From assembly GCF_010685995.1 (NCBI RefSeq), contig NZ_JAAGWK010000010.1, positions 124,001 to 188,000 of the forward strand: DNA of 64,000 nucleotides, in the 5' to 3' direction. Within the stretch, counting starts at the first letter, position 1. The number at the start of each line of letters is the position of its first letter. The notes below the pieces were generated by a model. That model was not told the origin of the DNA. It ran no database searches and saw only the letters and a list, made by a program, of their open reading frames with translations. The position numbers were made by a program, and so were the translations under genes. The DNA is from Goekera deserti. Its GTDB lineage: Bacteria; Actinomycetota; Actinomycetes; Mycobacteriales; Geodermatophilaceae. Positions 26,923 to 35,066 of this stretch are shown piece after piece.

Positions 26923-27461
26923 GCGCCCCTTACGGGCAGGCCCCCTCCGGCGCGCACCCCGTGGGTGCGGGCCAGGCCGCGCAGAACTACGTCGACCCGC
27001 AGCAGTACCCCGACCCCCGGCAGTACCAGCAGGGTGGGTACCAGCCCGGGTCCGGGCAGGCGATGACCGCTGACGGGCACCCCGACGTCGAGGGTGCCTC
27101 GGTCGGTCAGCTCATCAGCGAGGTCACCACCGACCTGTCGGTGTTGATGCGCCAGGAGATGGCGTTGGCCAAGGCCGAGATCAAGGCCGAGGTCACCAAG
27201 GCCGGCAAGGGTGCCGGGATGCTCGGCGGCGCCGGCTTCGCCGGGTACATGACCGTCCTGTTCCTCTCCTTCGCCCTGGCGTGGGCACTGGCCAGCGCGA
27301 TCCCGGCCGGATGGGCGTTCCTGATCGTCGCCGTCATCTGGGGCATCGCGGCCGCCGTCCTGGCGCTGAGCGGCAAGAAGAACCTGCAGCAGGTCAACCC
27401 GAAGCCGGAACGGACCGTGGAGACCCTCCAGAAGGTCCCCGGCGCCCTCAAGCCCCACTGA
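26919..27461 (+). CDS. Phage-holin superfamily III membrane protein (DUF1469-like)
   Basis: A 180-residue protein with a Pro/Gln/Tyr-rich head (1-45), an amphipathic helix (SVGQLISEVTTDLSVLMRQEMALAKAEIK) and two close membrane helices (about 100-150). This is the usual shape of the actinobacterial Actinobacteriophage-holin family, present in chromosomes and not necessarily linked to phage. The GTG start overlaps the preceding stop, and the DUF3618 gene follows 26 bp later. Confidence 0.87.
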   Translation: MSAPYGQAPSGAHPVGAGQAAQNYVDPQQYPDPRQYQQGGYQPGSGQAMTADGHPDVEGASVGQLISEVTTDLSVLMRQEMALAKAEIKAEVTKAGKGAGMLGGAGFAGYMTVLFLSFALAWALASAIPAGWAFLIVAVIWGIAAAVLALSGKKNLQQVNPKPERTVETLQKVPGALKPH

Positions 27462-27487
27462 CCCAGCAGCCCCGAAGGAGTCGAGCA

Positions 27488-28204
27488 ATGACCAGCAGTG
27501 ACCCGGACGTCATCCGTCGTCAGATCGAGGACACCCGTAGCAACCTCAGCTACGACGTCGACGCGCTCAACGAGAAGGTCAACCCGTCCCGCGTGGTCGA
27601 CCGTCGCGTGACCAAGACCAAGAACGCCGTGGACAACCTGCGGACCAAGGTGATGGGCAACCACACCTCGTCCTCCGGCCAGGGCGGCACGATGTCGCAC
27701 GTGCAGGGTGTCGCCGGCAACGCGGCCGGCAACGTGCAGGGCTACGCCCAGAACGCCGCGGGCAACGTGCAGGGGGCAGCGCACAACGCGGCCGACTCCG
27801 TGCAGGGTGCCGCGCAGCAGGTGGCCGGCGCCGTGCAGCAGGCCCCCGCGCAGATCCAGTCGCAGACCCAGGGCAACCCCCTGGCCGCGGGCCTCATCGC
27901 CTTCGGCGTCGGCTGGCTCGTCTCCTCCCTGCTGCCCGCGTCGCAGAAGGAGAAGCAGCTCGCGCAGCAGGCCGAGAACACGGTCATGGAGTTCAAGCAG
28001 CCGCTGGTCGACCAGGCCAAGCAGGTCGCGCAGCAGATCGGCGACGAGCTGAAGCCGGTCGCGCAGGAGGCCGTGGAGTCGGTCAAGTCCACCGCGCAGG
28101 ACTCCGCGACCACGGTGACCGAGCAGGGCAAGGGCGCAGCCCAGGACGTCAAGGGCCAGGCGCAGCAGTCCAAGCAGTCGGTGCAGGGCCAGGCCTCCAG
28201 CTGA
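27488..28204 (+). CDS. DUF3618 protein with LEA-like 11-residue repeats
   Basis: A 238-residue protein. Residues 1-50 carry the DUF3618 pattern (DPDVIRRQIEDTRSNLSYDVDALNEKVNP). Residues 78-110 are three exact-length 11-residue repeats of the type NAAGNVQGxAx, the period of LEA group 3 proteins. A short hydrophobic segment (LIAFGVGWLVSSLLP, about 135-150) could anchor it, followed by a long Gln/Lys/Ala helix. Together with the two preceding genes it forms a probable stress operon, closed by the hairpin at 28220. Confidence 0.87.
   Translation: MTSSDPDVIRRQIEDTRSNLSYDVDALNEKVNPSRVVDRRVTKTKNAVDNLRTKVMGNHTSSSGQGGTMSHVQGVAGNAAGNVQGYAQNAAGNVQGAAHNAADSVQGAAQQVAGAVQQAPAQIQSQTQGNPLAAGLIAFGVGWLVSSLLPASQKEKQLAQQAENTVMEFKQPLVDQAKQVAQQIGDELKPVAQEAVESVKSTAQDSATTVTEQGKGAAQDVKGQAQQSKQSVQGQASS
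27719..27817 (+). repeat. Three 33-bp coding repeats (11-residue LEA-like units)
   Basis: The units NAAGNVQGYAQ, NAAGNVQGAAH and NAADSVQGAAQ are encoded head to tail inside the DUF3618 gene. The DNA is also conserved between copies, suggesting recent duplication. Confidence 0.85.
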
Positions 28205-28219
28205 CCTGACCGCACCGCA

Positions 28220-28258
28220 CACGGAGCCCCGCCGGACGTCGTCCGGCGGGGCTCCGTG
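28220..28258. terminator. Perfect 18-bp stem terminator
   Basis: CACGGAGCCCCGCCGGAC pairs fully with GTCCGGCGGGGCTCCGTG across a 3-base loop. It lies 16 bp after the DUF3618 stop and 10 bp before the stop of the convergent lyase gene, so it can serve both strands. Confidence 0.9.
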
Positions 28259-28267
28259 CTGTCCGGC

Positions 28268-29050
28268 TCAGTTGAGCGCGCGGGTGCCCTCGGGCAGCGT
28301 GCCGCCGGCGAGGAAGTCGACCGCAGCGTCCTGCAGGGCGGTCAGCGCCACCCGCTGGGTGAACGGACCGGTGGACACCCGGGCCACGCCGAGCGCCTCC
28401 AGCTCGCTGACCGGCAGCGACCGGCCCGGCACGCTGATCACGCTGAGCCGACGCTCGCCGAGGGCTGCGACCAGCGCCTCGATCTCCTCCCGGGCGACCA
28501 CGCCGGGCACGAAGACGCACGGCGCCCCGGCGGCCAGGTAGGCCTGGCCGCGGCGCACGGCCTCGGCCAGCACCTCCCGGCGGTCGGCGTCCGGGCCGGC
28601 CTTCACGAAGGCGTCGGTGCGGGCGTTGAGCACGAAGTCGATGCCGGCCGAGCGACCGGCGGCGAGCACGGCCTCCACCGCGGAGACCGCCTCGTCCAGC
28701 GGCTTCATCTGGTCCTCCAGGTTTCCCCCGACGACCCCGATCTCGATGGCCCGGCGCACCGTCTCCCCCGGGTGGCCGTAGCCGCCCTCCAGGTCCATCG
28801 ACACGGGCAGGTCGACGGCGGCGACGATCCGCTCGACCATCGCCAGGTGCAGCTCCAGCGGGATCCTCTCCCCGTCCGGGTAGCCGAACGTCGAGGCGAT
28901 GCCGTGGCTGGCGGTGGCCAGGGCCCGCGTGCCGTCCGTGGCCGCGACCACCTCCGCGGACACGACGTCCCACACGTTGGTGAGGGCCAGGATCTCCGGC
29001 GCGGTGTGCAGCTCGAGCAGGGTCTGGGCGCGGGTGCTGAGGTCTGCCAT
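28268..29050 (-). CDS. Isocitrate lyase / PEP-mutase family protein
   Basis: A 260-residue (alpha/beta)8 enzyme of the ICL/PEPM superfamily, which makes or breaks C-C or C-P bonds next to carboxylates. Family points are ALTNVWDVVSA near residue 22, the loop MDLEGGYG in the metal site, NLEDQ and ARTDAF. The usual gating-loop KKCGH is absent, as in the short oxaloacetate decarboxylase/PEP-mutase-like group. ATG 29050 is the start. Substrate not determined. Confidence 0.88.
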   Translation of the reverse strand: MADLSTRAQTLLELHTAPEILALTNVWDVVSAEVVAATDGTRALATASHGIASTFGYPDGERIPLELHLAMVERIVAAVDLPVSMDLEGGYGHPGETVRRAIEIGVVGGNLEDQMKPLDEAVSAVEAVLAAGRSAGIDFVLNARTDAFVKAGPDADRREVLAEAVRRGQAYLAAGAPCVFVPGVVAREEIEALVAALGERRLSVISVPGRSLPVSELEALGVARVSTGPFTQRVALTALQDAAVDFLAGGTLPEGTRALN

Positions 29051-29075
29051 GCCCCCGAACGTACTGATCCCCGCC

Positions 29076-29738
29076 TCAGACCGGACGCCGCCAGGTGATC
29101 TCGTAGCGCCACAGCAGCAGCCGGCGCACCCGCGCCCCGGGCAGCACCGACGCTGCCACCTCCCGCACCTGCCGGGTGGTGAGCGTCGGCTCGTGCACCG
29201 GCATCCGCGCGTGCGTGGGCTCCCGCTGCCACGGGGTGTTCGCGCCCAGCCGGCGGGCGAGGCCGAGGGCCAGCCCGATCCCGTGGTGCGTGACCACGGC
29301 GGCCAGCTCCACCGGCAGCTCGCGCGGCAGGTCGGTCCGGGGCAGTGCGACGAGCGCCAGCACGCCACCGGGCCGGACCCAGCCGGCCATGCGGCGCAGC
29401 GCCGGCTCCAGCGGCAGGTGGTGCAGCGCGGCCAGGCTGACCACGGCGTCGTAGCTGCCCGGCGGCAGCTCGACGGTCAGCACGTCCGCCTGCCACACCT
29501 GCAGTCCGGGCGGGGCCCCCTCGGACGCGGCGGCGACCATCGCCGGGTCGACGTCCACGGCGTCGACCCGGGGACCCAGGGCGGCCAGCCGGCGAGCGAG
29601 CGCCCCGGCTCCGCAGCCGACCTCCAGCACGCGGACCGCGTCCCTGGGCACCCGGCGCAGCAGCAGGTGCTGGTACCGGGCGTTGTGGTCCCAGTCGGTG
29701 GACCGCGCAGGGTCGGACCAGGGGGTCGGGGACGTCAC
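29076..29738 (-). CDS. Class I SAM-dependent methyltransferase
   Basis: A 220-residue methyltransferase. Motif I is VLEVGCGAGALARRLA, the acidic strand-2 end is VDAVDVDPAMV, and post motifs DVLTVELPPGSYDAVVSLAALHHL are typical. The start is GTG 29738. No partner gene suggests the acceptor. Confidence 0.88.
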   Translation of the reverse strand: MTSPTPWSDPARSTDWDHNARYQHLLLRRVPRDAVRVLEVGCGAGALARRLAALGPRVDAVDVDPAMVAAASEGAPPGLQVWQADVLTVELPPGSYDAVVSLAALHHLPLEPALRRMAGWVRPGGVLALVALPRTDLPRELPVELAAVVTHHGIGLALGLARRLGANTPWQREPTHARMPVHEPTLTTRQVREVAASVLPGARVRRLLLWRYEITWRRPV

Positions 29739-29778
29739 GCGGGCTCCTGTCGTCGACCGAGCGGGCACGGGCGGGCCA

Positions 29779-30141
29779 CTAGCCGTAGCTGAGGCGCAGG
29801 TCGGCCCAGAGCAGCCGGTTGAGCCGGAGCCGGACGTGCCCGACCAACCCGTCGTCGCACGGGTCGTCCGGCGCGGTGGCCGTCCAGCTCAGCGCCGACT
29901 CCAGCCCTGTTCGACGCAGTTCCAGCACGGTCACCAGCTGCGGCCACCGGGGCCAGGCCGACGACCACACCAGCAGCACCGGGGCGGAGGCGTAGAGGAC
30001 CGTCGGCTCGACCTCGTCGTCCAGCAGGTGCAGCCAGGGTCGGGCACCCGGCCGGCGCGGCCGGGTCAGTGACTCCCAGACCACCGGCACCGGCGCGGGC
30101 AGCGTCCGCTCGCGACTGCCGACCTCGAACACGTCGAGCAC
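29779..30141 (-). CDS. Hypothetical protein, possible SRPBCC fold
   Basis: A 120-residue protein without a recognised family signature. An opening with PVPVVWESLTRPRRPGARPWL and closing with LRLNRLLWADLRLSYG fits small SRPBCC/START-like proteins in which Trp and Pro line a pocket. GTG 30141 is the start. It is placed between a methyltransferase gene on the same strand and divergent purT. Confidence 0.6.
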   Translation of the reverse strand: MLDVFEVGSRERTLPAPVPVVWESLTRPRRPGARPWLHLLDDEVEPTVLYASAPVLLVWSSAWPRWPQLVTVLELRRTGLESALSWTATAPDDPCDDGLVGHVRLRLNRLLWADLRLSYG

Positions 30142-30194
30142 CCTAGGAGCGCGGTCAGCGCGGGGGCGCGGCCCACCCTCTCTAACCTGGGCGC

Positions 30195-31385
30195 ATGGTC
30201 ACCCTGGGCACCCCGCTGTCTCCCTCGGCCACCCGCGTGATGCTGCTCGGCAGCGGTGAGCTGGCCAAGGAGGTGCTCATCGCCCTGCAGCGGCTCGGGG
30301 TGGAGACGATCGCCGTCGACCGCTACGACCACGCGCCGGGGCACCAGGTGGCCCACCACCAGCGCACGATCACGATGAGCGACCCCGCCCAGCTGCGCGG
30401 CCTGGTGGAGGCCGAGCGTCCCGACGTCGTCGTCCCGGAGATCGAGGCGATCGCCACGCAGACGCTGGTCGAGCTGGAGGCCGAGGGCACCCGCGTGGTG
30501 CCCACGGCACGCGCTGCCCGGCTGACGATGGACCGGGAGGGCATCCGCCGCCTGGCCGCGGAGACCCTGGGGCTGCCCACCAGCGCCTACCGGTTCTGCG
30601 ACTCGCTGGAGGAGCTGCGGGCCGCCGCGGCCGAGGTCGGCTTCCCGTGCGTGGTGAAGCCGGTGATGAGCTCCTCGGGCAAGGGGCAGAGCAAGCTCGA
30701 CGGGCCCGACGACGTCGCCGGCGCCTGGGAGTACGCGATGGCCGGGGGCCGCGTCGCCGGCACCCGGGTGATCGTGGAGGGGTTCGTCGACTTCGACTAC
30801 GAGATCACGCTGCTCACCGTGCGGTCACTGGTCGGCGGTGAGCCGGTCACCTCGTTCTGCTCCCCGATCGGGCACCGGCAGGAGAGCGGTGACTACGTGG
30901 AGAGCTGGCAGCCGCAGCCGATGTCCGAGACGGCGCTGGCCCGCGCGCAGGACATCGCCGCGGCGGTCACCGGCGACCTGGGCGGGCTGGGCCTGTTCGG
31001 CGTCGAGCTGTTCGTCCGCGGCGACGACGTGTGGTTCTCCGAGGTCAGCCCGCGCCCGCACGACACCGGCATGGTGACCATGACGACGCAGTGGCAGAAC
31101 GAGTTCGAGCTGCACGCGCGGGCCCTGCTGGGCCTCCCGGTGGACACCTCGCTGCGCAACCCCGGCGCGTCCGCGGTCGTCTACGGCGGCATGGACGCCA
31201 CCGGCATCGCCTTCGACGGCGTGGACGAGGCACTGGCCCTGCCCGGCGTCGACCTGCGGCTGTTCGGCAAGCCGGAGAGCTTCCCGCGCCGCCGGATGGG
31301 CGTCGCCCTGGCCCGCGCCGAGGACGTCGACACCGCCCGCGCGGTCGCCACCGACGCCGCCTCCCGGGTGCGCCCGCGCGCCTGA
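30195..31385 (+). CDS. purT: Formate-dependent GAR transformylase PurT
   Basis: A 396-residue ATP-grasp enzyme that makes formylglycinamide ribonucleotide from formate, ATP and GAR, the folate-free form of the third purine step. Diagnostic stretches are [12 protein letters not shown] (PurK/PurT N-lobe), [20 protein letters not shown] (ATP-binding loop) and [24 protein letters not shown] near the metal site. Length matches the family. ATG 30195 is the start. Confidence 0.95.
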   Translation: MVTLGTPLSPSATRVMLLGSGELAKEVLIALQRLGVETIAVDRYDHAPGHQVAHHQRTITMSDPAQLRGLVEAERPDVVVPEIEAIATQTLVELEAEGTRVVPTARAARLTMDREGIRRLAAETLGLPTSAYRFCDSLEELRAAAAEVGFPCVVKPVMSSSGKGQSKLDGPDDVAGAWEYAMAGGRVAGTRVIVEGFVDFDYEITLLTVRSLVGGEPVTSFCSPIGHRQESGDYVESWQPQPMSETALARAQDIAAAVTGDLGGLGLFGVELFVRGDDVWFSEVSPRPHDTGMVTMTTQWQNEFELHARALLGLPVDTSLRNPGASAVVYGGMDATGIAFDGVDEALALPGVDLRLFGKPESFPRRRMGVALARAEDVDTARAVATDAASRVRPRA

Positions 31386-31500
31386 GCCCCGCGAGCACAC
31401 CGGTCGGCCGGCGTGCCGGCCGGGCTGTGGACACCGCCCCGGCGTCCACAGCCCGGTGCGCGGGAGCGGAGCCGGCGGGCGGGGCGGGCATGCTCGCCCC

Positions 31501-32733
31501 GTGCCCACCCGAGCCCAGCGGCCCAGCGCCGACCCCGTCGTCCTGCTCCTCGCGGCCGGGCTGCAGGCCGCCCGCTCCCCCGACGGTGGGCGCGAACTCG
31601 ACGAGGTCGCCGACGAGCTCGGCCGCCGCGCACCGCAGACCGACGTCACCGGTGCGGGCCTGCACGCGCTGACCACCCAGCTCGCCGTGCTGTGGGAGCA
31701 CGGCTGGCAGCCGGCCGACGTCGTGCACCTGGCCGGCCGGCGGGTGAACCGGCGCGCGGCCCGGCTGGTGGCCGTGGGCATCACCGCCGAGGCCGCGGCG
31801 AGCGGGGCGGCCACCCGGGCGCCCGCGGCGTGGGTCGAGCAGCTGGACGGCTGCGCCACGACCAGCTCGGTCGGGCAGTGGCAGCGCAGCGAGGGCCTGG
31901 ACGCGGCCACCGGCTGGCGCGACCTGATCCGCCTGGTGGCGGCGCTGCTCGCGCTGCCCGGCACGGAGCCGCTGCTGCCGCCGCCCTCGGCCTGGCCCGC
32001 CGCCCGCCGGGACGCCGCGGTGCGCACGGCCCCGGTGGCGGAGCGGGCCCTGAACCGGATCCGCGGGCTGCTGGCCAAGGCCGAGTCGACGGACTTCCCC
32101 GAGGAGGCCGATGCGCTCACCGCCAAGGCGCAGGAGCTGATGTCCCGGCACGCCATCGACGCCGCCGTGCTGGCCGACGCGCAGCCGGCCGGCGGGGCCG
32201 GCACCGCGGTCGCCCGGCGGCTGCACCTCGCCGACCCGTACGCCGAGCCCAAGGCGCACCTGCTGCACGCGGTGGCGGACGCCAACGGCGCGCGGGTGGT
32301 GCTGTACCGCGAGCTCGGCATCGCCACCGTGGTCGGGCTGCCTGCCGATCTGGAGCTGGTGTCGCTGCTGTTCACCTCGCTGCTGCTGCAGGCCACCCGG
32401 GCGCTGACCGACGCGACCCGGCACGGCGGCACCGCCACCCGCTCCGCGGCCTTCCGCCGTGGCTTCCTCCTCGCCTACGCGGCCCGGGTGGGCGAGCGGC
32501 TGGAGCGGGCGCGCGAGGAGGCTGCCACGGCGGCCACCCACGCCTACGGTGCGGACCTGGTGCCGGTGCTGGCCCGGCGGGCCGAGGAGGTCGACCGCGC
32601 CACCGACGCACTGTTCCCCCGGGTGGCCCGGCGCCGCAGCCGGTCGGTGGACGCCGCCGGCTGGCACGCCGGCCGGCTGGCCGCGGAACGGGCCGACCTG
32701 GGCGACGGGCCGGGTTCGGTCACGGCGTCGTGA
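31501..32733 (+). CDS. DUF2786 domain protein
   Basis: A 410-residue protein. The DUF2786 core is ALNRIRGLLAKAESTDFPEEADALTAKAQELMSRHAID near residues 180-220, followed by a larger helical domain with conserved FRRGFLLAYA and a C-terminal AAGWHAGRLAAERADL that is usual for this family. The function is unknown in all members; the motif has been suggested to bind nucleic acid in phage and plasmid relatives. The start chosen is GTG 31501; an upstream in-frame ATG gives 15 extra residues. Confidence 0.82.
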   Translation: MPTRAQRPSADPVVLLLAAGLQAARSPDGGRELDEVADELGRRAPQTDVTGAGLHALTTQLAVLWEHGWQPADVVHLAGRRVNRRAARLVAVGITAEAAASGAATRAPAAWVEQLDGCATTSSVGQWQRSEGLDAATGWRDLIRLVAALLALPGTEPLLPPPSAWPAARRDAAVRTAPVAERALNRIRGLLAKAESTDFPEEADALTAKAQELMSRHAIDAAVLADAQPAGGAGTAVARRLHLADPYAEPKAHLLHAVADANGARVVLYRELGIATVVGLPADLELVSLLFTSLLLQATRALTDATRHGGTATRSAAFRRGFLLAYAARVGERLERAREEAATAATHAYGADLVPVLARRAEEVDRATDALFPRVARRRSRSVDAAGWHAGRLAAERADLGDGPGSVTAS

Positions 32734-32775
32734 CAGCGCCCGCCCGGCGGCACCGGCAGCGGAGCCCGGGCACAG

Positions 32776-32810
32776 CACGGCACGGCACGGCACGGCACGG
32801 CACGGCACGG
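32776..32810. repeat. Pentanucleotide repeat (CACGG)7
   Basis: Seven exact copies of CACGG lie between the DUF2786 gene and the old yellow enzyme gene, 121 bp before the latter's start. A length-variable tract here could alter promoter spacing. Confidence 0.9.
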
Positions 32811-32931
32811 CGAGCTCACACGGCAGCGGGAGGGCGAGTGCGGAGAACGTGACACGGACCTGTCCTGCGGGACATCCCGACCACTCCAGCAGGCCGTCCA
32901 CTGACGGGTACCGACCTGCGACGGAGGACCC

Positions 32932-34158
32932 ATGCCCGACCTGTTCAGCCCGTTCACCCTCAAGGACGTCACCCTGCGCAACCGCATCGGGATGAGCCCG
33001 ATGACGATGTACCACTCGGTCGACGGCAAGATGGACGACTACCACCTCATGTACCTCGGGGCCCGCGCCGCCGGCGGGTTCGGGCTGGTCATCCCGGAGC
33101 AGGTGGCGATCGCCCCCGACGGGCGCACCAGCGTGCACTGCGCCGGCATCTGGGAGGACGCCCAGGTCGAGGGGCACGCCCGGGTCACCGCCATGATCAA
33201 GAAGATGGGCGGCGTGGCCGGCATCCAGCTGGGCCACACCGGGCGCAACGGCAGCGAGCAGCCACCGTGGGCCGGTTGGGGCCAGATCTCGCCGGACGAG
33301 CCGGACGGCTGGCAGGTGCGCGGCCCCTCGGACATCCCCTACGGGGCCCCGAAGCGACCGTTCCCGGTGCACCCGCTCAGCGTCGAGGAGATCCAGCAGC
33401 TCCACCGGCAGTACGCCGACGCAGCGCGGCGGGCTGCAGACGCCGGCTACGAGTGGCTGGAGATGCACTTCGCCCACGGCTACCTGGCGTCGAGCTTCTT
33501 CTCACCGCTCGCCAACCAGCGCCAGGACGCCTACGGCGGCAGCCTGGAGAACCGGGCCCGTTTCCTCCTCGAGGCGCTCGACGCGGTGCGCGCGGTGTGG
33601 CCGGAGAGGCTGCCGCTGACCATGCGCCTGGGCTCGGACGACTTCCACCCCGACGGCGTGCAGTTCGACGAGGCGGTGACCGCGATCGGCTGGATGGCCG
33701 AGCACGGGCTGGACATGGCCGACGTCAGCCAGGGCGGGAACACCGACGACATGCGCGACCCCATCTGGAACGACCCGAGCGCCTGGGTCGCGCGCGCCGC
33801 CCGGGTGAAGCGGGAGGTCGGCATCCCGGTCGCCACGAGCTGGAACCTGGGCGTGCCCGCCAACGCCGACGCGGCCGTCCGCTCCGGCGACCTCGACCTC
33901 GTCCTGCTCGGCAGGCCCGCGCTCGCCAACCCGCACTGGCCGGTGTGGGCGGCCCGCGAGCTGGGCCACCCGGAGCCGTTCCGCCTGCTGCCGCCGGACA
34001 CGGCGTTCTGGCTGGAGAACTTCCGCGGGCACGGGCCGAGCATCGGCTGGCCGGAGCCGGCCGGCGTCCCCGCGCCGAACACGGTGGCCGAGGAGGCCGA
34101 GCGGATCACGCTGGCCGCCGACAGCGTGCCGGTGCCGAGCGTGGGCGCCGGGGACTGA
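32932..34158 (+). CDS. Old yellow enzyme (NADH:flavin oxidoreductase)
   Basis: A 408-residue FMN-dependent ene-reductase. LFSPFTLKDVTLRNRIGMSPM opens the barrel; the substrate His pair motif is GIQLGHTGRNG, the active-site segment HFAHGYLASSFFSPLANQR follows, and the C-terminus has LGRPALANPHWP. The layout is that of the YqjM-type and xenobiotic reductase group. ATG 32932 is the start. The 17-bp hairpin at 34161 ends the transcript. Confidence 0.93.
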   Translation: MPDLFSPFTLKDVTLRNRIGMSPMTMYHSVDGKMDDYHLMYLGARAAGGFGLVIPEQVAIAPDGRTSVHCAGIWEDAQVEGHARVTAMIKKMGGVAGIQLGHTGRNGSEQPPWAGWGQISPDEPDGWQVRGPSDIPYGAPKRPFPVHPLSVEEIQQLHRQYADAARRAADAGYEWLEMHFAHGYLASSFFSPLANQRQDAYGGSLENRARFLLEALDAVRAVWPERLPLTMRLGSDDFHPDGVQFDEAVTAIGWMAEHGLDMADVSQGGNTDDMRDPIWNDPSAWVARAARVKREVGIPVATSWNLGVPANADAAVRSGDLDLVLLGRPALANPHWPVWAARELGHPEPFRLLPPDTAFWLENFRGHGPSIGWPEPAGVPAPNTVAEEAERITLAADSVPVPSVGAGD

Positions 34159-34160
34159 CC

Positions 34161-34200
34161 GCTGCGGGGCACGGACCCGGCGCGGTCCGTGCCCCGCAGC
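34161..34200. terminator. Perfect 17-bp stem terminator
   Basis: GCTGCGGGGCACGGACC pairs with GGTCCGTGCCCCGCAGC over a 6-base loop. It starts two bases after the old yellow enzyme stop and lies 16 bp from the stop of the convergent SDR gene, so it probably ends both. Confidence 0.9.
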
Positions 34201-34216
34201 CCCCGTGCTCGGTGGG

Positions 34217-34999
34217 TCAGACGTGCGGCTGGCCGGTGGAGGCGCTGGTGCCGCCGTCGACGGGCATCACGATGCCGGTGACGTAGCGCGCGCCCTCGCT
34301 GGCCAGGAACAGCACCGCGGGTGCGATGTCCTCCGGGTGGCCCGGCCGGCCCAGGGCGACCCGGTTCACGAACGGGGCCATGGCCTGCTCGTCGGCGGCC
34401 AGCTGCTCGGTGATCTCGGTGATGGTGAAGGCCGGGGCGACGGCGTTGACCCGCACGCCGTCGGCGCCCCAGTCCAGCGCCAGCGAGCGGACGAAGTTGC
34501 TCACCGCGGCCTTGGTCGCGTTGTAGCCGGCCTGCCCCCAGTCCCCGCGCATGCCCGACACCGACGAGGTGGCGATCAGGGTGCCGCCGGAGGAGACCAG
34601 GTGCGGGTGGGCGTGCTTGGCCAGGTGGAACAGCGCGTCGACGTTGGTGGCCCGCATCTGCGCCCACTCCTCGTCGGGCAGCTCGGTCAGCGGCCCGCTC
34701 GCGTAACCGGCCGCGTTGGACACCACGACGTCGAGCCGGCCGAACCGGTCGACCACCTGGTCGACCATGGCGCGCACCTGCGCCGGGTCGGTCAGGTCGG
34801 TCTGCACGGCGGCCGTGCGCTCGGCGGGGTGCCCCTCCAGCACCTGCTGCAGCCGGTCCGCGCGGCGGCCGGAGACGGCCACGGTGGCGCTGGCGTCGAG
34901 GAAGGCGCGGGTGATGGCGGCCCCGATGCCGGTGCCGCCTCCCGTCACCAGGACGACGGTGTCGGTGAAGTCGAAGCTCGCTGTGCGCATGCCCGGCAT
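34217..34999 (-). CDS. Short-chain dehydrogenase/reductase
   Basis: A 260-residue classical SDR. VLVTGGGTGIGAAI binds the cofactor and SGRRADR favours NADP; NAAGYASGP is the NNAG position; Ser in ATSSVSG and YNATK complete the active site. The C-terminal YVTGIVMPVDGG is standard. The start is ATG 34999, or ATG 34990 three codons later. Substrate unknown. Confidence 0.92.
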   Translation of the reverse strand: MPGMRTASFDFTDTVVLVTGGGTGIGAAITRAFLDASATVAVSGRRADRLQQVLEGHPAERTAAVQTDLTDPAQVRAMVDQVVDRFGRLDVVVSNAAGYASGPLTELPDEEWAQMRATNVDALFHLAKHAHPHLVSSGGTLIATSSVSGMRGDWGQAGYNATKAAVSNFVRSLALDWGADGVRVNAVAPAFTITEITEQLAADEQAMAPFVNRVALGRPGHPEDIAPAVLFLASEGARYVTGIVMPVDGGTSASTGQPHV

Positions 35000-35066
35000 G
35001 GTGCCCCCGCGGTGGTGCGCCTGCACCTGCACGCGGGCAGCGGCGGAGCACCACCCGGCGGACGGT

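Noticed and set aside
26919-27461. Prophage remnant because of the holin-type protein
   Set aside because: No lysin, structural or integrase gene adjoins; this holin-like family is common in actinobacterial chromosomes with DUF3618 genes.
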